This document shows, one piece after another, positions 5,291 through 8,436 of a stretch of DNA of 8,436 nt. Position numbers and translations under genes: made by a program. Origin of the DNA: CAZVXI01 sp964631295 (GTDB lineage Bacteria > Planctomycetota > Phycisphaerae > Phycisphaerales > SM1A02); the NCBI GenBank assembly GCA_964631295.1, contig CAZVXI010000141.1, forward strand, positions 1 through 8,436, read 5' to 3'. Each line of letters starts with the position of its first letter. Position 1 is the first letter of the stretch. Under the pieces are notes generated by a model. That model made no database searches, had not been told where the DNA came from, and saw nothing but the letters and a program-made list of their open reading frames with translations.

Positions 5291-7293
5291 ATGATTAGGA
5301 CGCGTGTGATGTTGGCCCTCATGGCGCTGGTGTTTGCAGCCGCCCTCAGCGGGACCGCACATGCCCAGCAGGATCCCGAGCCAGGTGACCTGCTTGAGGA
5401 TTTCATCCACTATACGCTGATCGCCAAGCCCGACCTCGCCGCTGCGAGTGCGCAGTTGCTGCTCGACAGCGGCCTGACGGCAGGCGAACTCGCAGATGCG
5501 CTCGACAGCATGTCCAGCGAGACTATCACGCGATTCGACAATGCCGTGAAGCGTGCCCAGTATGTGCCCGAACTCGAGTATGTCGCGTCAGCCATCGCCA
5601 AACGCATCGAAGACGGTCGGCTCGACCTCGCTCGCGACCCGCAGCGCATCGAACAGGCCATCGAGATGCTCACCACAACCATGCGTGGGGAGCGGCTCGG
5701 AACGACGCGCCTGATCGCCGCCGGTGAGTATGCAGTCCCGCATCTGCTTCGTCGCATCACCGACGGCAAGGATGAATCGCTCAAGCTCAAATGCGCAAAC
5801 ATCATGANNNNNNNNNNNNNNNNNNNNNNNNNNNNNNNNNNNNNNNNNNNNNNNNNNNNNNNNNNNNNNNNNNNNNNNNNNNNNNNNNNNNNNNNNNNNN
5901 NNNNNNNGAGTACTTCGATGAGTCCGGCTCGCTGATCGCCTATCCGTACGAATCGATGAACAACGTCTGGAACTACAACGCATTCGCCGGGTTGGAGTCA
6001 ACGCCGGTCGCCACAGAGATCTACTCGGAGATCAAGGCCATGCAAATGGCCGCTCGCGCCGTCGCATTCAACGCCGATGATCGCGGTTCGCTCGGCCTTT
6101 ACGTTGCCGCGAATCTTCGCCGTGAGAACCAGTTGCCTGCTGGCATGGACGACCCGATTTATGGCTCCATGGCCTACACGCCAGCGTTCTACGCGACTGT
6201 GTTCGGCACGCAGACCTGCCAGGATGTCCTCGCGATGGCGATTGATGCGGTCGACACGCCGCTCGTCCGCGATGCACTGACTGCACTCGCCGAAACAACC
6301 GGCGGTTCCAATCTCTTCGCGACGACCTCCGGCCGCCTCCCGCTGACCGAAGCTCTGCAGTACCCCGATCGCCGTGTGCGGTACGAGTCTGCAATCATCC
6401 TCGGCAGTGCGAGCATTGATCGCGGCTTCAATGGTGACGTCACCGTCGTCCCCACGCTCGCCAGCGCTGTGCGAACTGGCAACGCGCAGTTCGCAGTCAT
6501 CATTGCTGACAATGATGAAGACCTCGGCACGGCTGCAACACTCATGACGAACCTGGGCTTTGAAGTCGTCGCCAGCGGTTTTACTGTTGCTGAGATTGCA
6601 GACCAGGTTGCATCAGCCAACGCGGTTGATTTTGTCTTCGCCCAAGCTGCGGATGCAGACAAAGCCGAGTCGCTGCTTCTGGACATTCGCGTTGAACCCA
6701 AAATGGCCGCGGCACCGGTGTTGTTCGACGCACCGGCAACGCAACTCAACGAGATCAAGCGCGCCTTCCGCGGGCAGGCTGCCATTCATGCAGCCCGCGC
6801 AGGCGGTGGCGAAGCGGCGCTCGCTGAATCACTGGAAACGCTCATGCTCCGCGCTGCCGGTGGCCGCATGACCGAAATCGAAGCGATGGAATACGCGATT
6901 CGCTCGCTGTCAACCCTGCGCGATATTGCCATCTCCGGCACCGATGTCTACGACCTCACCGACGCGGAAACCGCACTGGTCGACGCACTTGCGTCCCACT
7001 CCGGCGGAACGCGCCTGCTCGTTGCTGACATCCTCGCACTTATGGACAGCGCCCGTGCCCAGCATGTGCTGCTTGATGCGGCGTTCGATGCATCCGGCTC
7101 GGAGCAGGTCGAGCTGCTGACACGCGCAGCCAACTCCGTCAAGCGATTCGGCAATCAGGCAGAACCACGACACGTGGCAGCGCTGCTCGCGCTCGTTGCA
7201 AGTGCCTCGGGAGATACCGCCGAGGCAGCCGCCCGAGTCCATGGTGCAATGAACCTGCCGGTGTCCAACGCAATTGATCTGATCGAAGGTTGA
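5291..7293 (+). CDS. Secreted HEAT-repeat protein with receiver-like segment, interrupted by assembly gap
   Basis: The ATG at 5291 is chosen for its AGGAG (5277-5281, 9-base spacer) and signal peptide (MIRTRVMLALMALVFAAALS..., cut near AHA/QQD), so the protein is exported. The 5' part (172 codons, to 5807) ends in a HEAT-like unit (AVPHLLRRITDGKDESLKLK). A run of 100 N follows, then 461 more codons from 5908 to the TGA at 7293. The post-gap part has further helical repeats: LPLTEALQYPDRRVRYESAI near 6340-6400, and MEYAIRSLSTLRDIA and later helices toward the C terminus. Between them, 6487-6870 reads like a CheY-type alpha/beta domain (FAVIIADNDEDLGTAATLM, GFEVVASG, DFVFAQAAD, APVLFDAP) without the normal phospho-acceptor Asp. 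The two parts are in different frames only because the N run is not a measured length. This architecture is familiar from planctomycete HEAT-repeat proteins of unknown function, presumably scaffolds. A hairpin terminator follows. Confidence 0.8.
5808..5907. other. Assembly gap (100 N) inside the HEAT-repeat gene
   Basis: Exactly 100 N, a common placeholder for a gap of unknown size. The coding frame is 2 before it and 1 after it. If one intact gene spans it, the true gap length must leave remainder 2 on division by 3, which 100 does not. Confidence 0.97.
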
Positions 7294-7330
7294 TCGCAGC
7301 CTGACGACGATATTCTCCTTTCAGTGTGCG

Positions 7331-7365
7331 CGGCTCTGATCACGACCGATCAGAGCCGTTGCCTT
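7331..7365 (+). terminator. Hairpin terminator after the HEAT-repeat gene
   Basis: CGGCTCTGATC (7331-7341) and GATCAGAGCCG (7348-7358) form a perfect 11-bp stem with loop ACGACC, followed by TTGCCTT. The T-tract is weak, but the stem is strong and sits 37 bases past the TGA and before the next gene. Confidence 0.75.
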
Positions 7366-7371
7366 GCGCTG

Positions 7372-7380
7372 TGGTATTGT
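7372..7380 (+). promoter_or_regulatory. Possible extended -10 promoter of the ybjQ-like gene
   Basis: TGGTATTGT follows the terminator stem by 13 bases and lies 55 bases before the ATG. It resembles the TGGTATTCT at 5104. No -35 is evident. A small hairpin GGTGC-CCGA-GCACC (7405-7418) lies just before the ribosome-binding site. Confidence 0.3.
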
Positions 7381-7435
7381 GTGTCCGCATTTCCGGAGAA
7401 AACTGGTGCCCGAGCACCCAAGGAGACCACGAGCC

Positions 7436-7757
7436 ATGATTATGAGCACCACGCCAAGCATCGAAGGACAGCCGATTCGCGAGTACGTCGGGATCGTGAC
7501 CGGTGAGGCTATCCTCGGCGCCAACCTCTTCCGCGATTTCTTTGCGGGCATCACGGACATCGTCGGCGGGCGATCCGGCGCGTACGAACAGGAGCTTGAA
7601 CGCGCACGTGATGTTGCACTCCGCGAAATGGGACAGAAAGCGGCTGAGCGTGGCGCGGACGCTGTTGTCGGAATCGATCTCGACTATGAGGTCATTTGGT
7701 GGCAAGGGGAGCATGCTCATGGTCAGCGCCAGCGGGACAGCCGTCAGGCTCACCTGA
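7436..7757 (+). CDS. YbjQ/UPF0145 family protein, frameshifted near the C terminus
   Basis: A small cytoplasmic protein of the YbjQ (UPF0145, 'heavy-metal-binding') family, whose exact function is unknown; members form pentameric rings. The first frame reads MIMSTTPSIEGQPIREYVGI, then TGEAILGANLFRDFFAGITD, IVGGRSGAYEQELERARD and GADAVVGIDLDYEV, almost the E. coli YbjQ pattern. At the TTT run 7695-7697 the frame shifts: the expected tail GGKGSMLMVSASGTAVRLT and stop (7755-7757) are in the next frame. Dropping one T restores a continuous protein of about 106 residues, the family's usual length. Without correction the first frame runs on to 7831 with unrelated residues. The ATG at 7436 is supported by AGGAG at 7421-7425; the ATG at 7442 is an alternative. 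A sequencing indel is more likely than a true mutation, because the sequence after the shift is well conserved. Confidence 0.88.
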
Positions 7758-7876
7758 CGTGCGTGCATGCACAGACATCCACCGGGCAATGGCGACATCA
7801 TTCGGCCAAGGATGCACGCCCGTCGGTATGAGAAAATGACATCTCTCGAGACGCCATGCGACCCGTGCAGGCGCGG

Positions 7877-8305
7877 CTACATGCCGGCGCCCACGCTGAC
7901 GCTGCCGCTGCTCTCACCCGCCACGGCAAGAAGTACGACCACCGTCACGATCAGCACGCCGGCAATGACGGCAACGGTCGTCTGACTGAGCCCGGCAGCG
8001 CGCTGCATCATGCGATCGTTGGCCAGCAGCACATCAAGATCCGCCTGTGTGAGTTGCATGGTCATCTCGACGGCTTCGGCTGGAGCATGCCCGAGCTGAA
8101 CAAGCCCGACGACCATCGTCTCACGCTGTTGCTGCAACTTCGGGTCGGCCGTGGTCACTGGCATGAGGATGGCATGTGCTCGTACATTGCCGGCCTGCTC
8201 GTTGCTGGATTGCACGCCCGCAAAGACTGGTGCGACCGGCGCAAGCAGCATCGACACGATCAGAATACATGCGACTGCATTGGGCTGTTTTTTGAGCGTC
8301 AGCAT
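7877..8305 (-). CDS. Small exported protein resembling the PA2779/DUF6627 family
   Basis: A 142-residue protein with a signal peptide (MLTLKKQPNAVACILIVSML..., cut near VFA29/G30) and a C-terminal membrane helix (TTVAVIAGVLIVTVVVLLAV, about 109-128). Between them is a helical segment, LQQQRETMVVGLVQLGHAPA followed by LTQADLDVLLAND. The pattern 'R..v...L..lG..p.eA......LT.ad...L' followed by a terminal hydrophobic stretch is like PA2779-type proteins, of unknown function and often beside a C39-like peptidase gene (PA2778). No such partner is seen here. The ATG at 8305 has GGAG 6 bases upstream and fits the signal peptide better than the ATG 12 codons earlier (8341). The gene is convergent with the ybjQ-like gene; the 119 bases between them hold nothing clear. 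Confidence 0.72.
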   Translation of the reverse strand: MLTLKKQPNAVACILIVSMLLAPVAPVFAGVQSSNEQAGNVRAHAILMPVTTADPKLQQQRETMVVGLVQLGHAPAEAVEMTMQLTQADLDVLLANDRMMQRAAGLSQTTVAVIAGVLIVTVVVLLAVAGESSGSVSVGAGM

Positions 8306-8416
8306 GGCGTTCTCCGTATTCTCCGGGATGCAGACCGGCATATCGACAGTCAGAATTCTGCGAGCATGTGCCAGCGATTGTGTATCCTCTTCCAGAATGG
8401 TACCCGTGACCCACGC

Positions 8417-8436
8417 AGGAGGAAGAACAGTGCTGA
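8417..8436 (+). promoter_or_regulatory. Strong ribosome-binding site with GTG start of a gene leaving the window
   Basis: AGGAGG (8417-8422) followed after 7 bases by GTG CTG (8430-8435) is a canonical translation start reading out of the right edge. Only two codons are visible, so nothing can be said about the product. The gene would be divergent from the PA2779-like gene, and 8306-8416 would hold both promoters; no clear -35/-10 pair was found there. Confidence 0.4.

Noticed and set aside
7743..7758. Small hairpin GTCAGG-CTCA-CCTGAC at the end of the ybjQ-like gene as a terminator
   Set aside because: Stem of only 6 bp with no T-tract, overlapping the stop codon; too weak to call.

Overview
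The window looks like chromosomal DNA from a planctomycete, most likely of the Phycisphaerae type. The evidence is a secreted protein ending in paired dockerin-like Ca-binding loops, a prepilin-type protein with a C-terminal VAYVDGHV motif, a long HEAT-repeat secreted protein, and a fossil of an RHS repeat protein. Base composition is GC-rich by eye. A run of 100 N inside one gene and an apparent one-base frameshift in another suggest a draft or metagenome-derived assembly.

Left half, minus strand (about 330-4985): a cobalamin (B12) riboswitch at about 4803-4985 precedes six genes. In transcription order they are a secreted dockerin-tailed surface protein, a prepilin-like protein, a small BFD-type [2Fe-2S] protein, an alpha/beta-hydrolase-like protein that seems to lack the catalytic residues, moeA and moaD. 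The first five overlap their neighbours by exactly 4 bases (ATGA or GTGA), so they form one translationally coupled unit; moaD follows moeA after a short gap. The mix of surface, pilus, Fe-S and molybdenum-cofactor genes behind a B12 riboswitch is the most unusual thing here. At the far left, convergent with moaD, is a decayed plus-strand RHS fragment.

Middle (4650-5290): this divergent regulatory region holds the riboswitch and its downstream leader on the minus strand, and a possible extended -10 promoter and a structured leader on the plus strand.

Right half: a signal-peptide-bearing HEAT-repeat protein (5291-7293, plus) is interrupted by the assembly gap and contains a receiver-like segment without a recognisable phospho-acceptor Asp. 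A hairpin terminator follows. Next are a YbjQ/UPF0145 family gene with a frameshift near its C terminus (plus) and a convergent small secreted or membrane protein resembling the PA2779/DUF6627 family (minus). At the right edge a strong ribosome binding site and GTG start suggest a plus-strand gene leaving the window.
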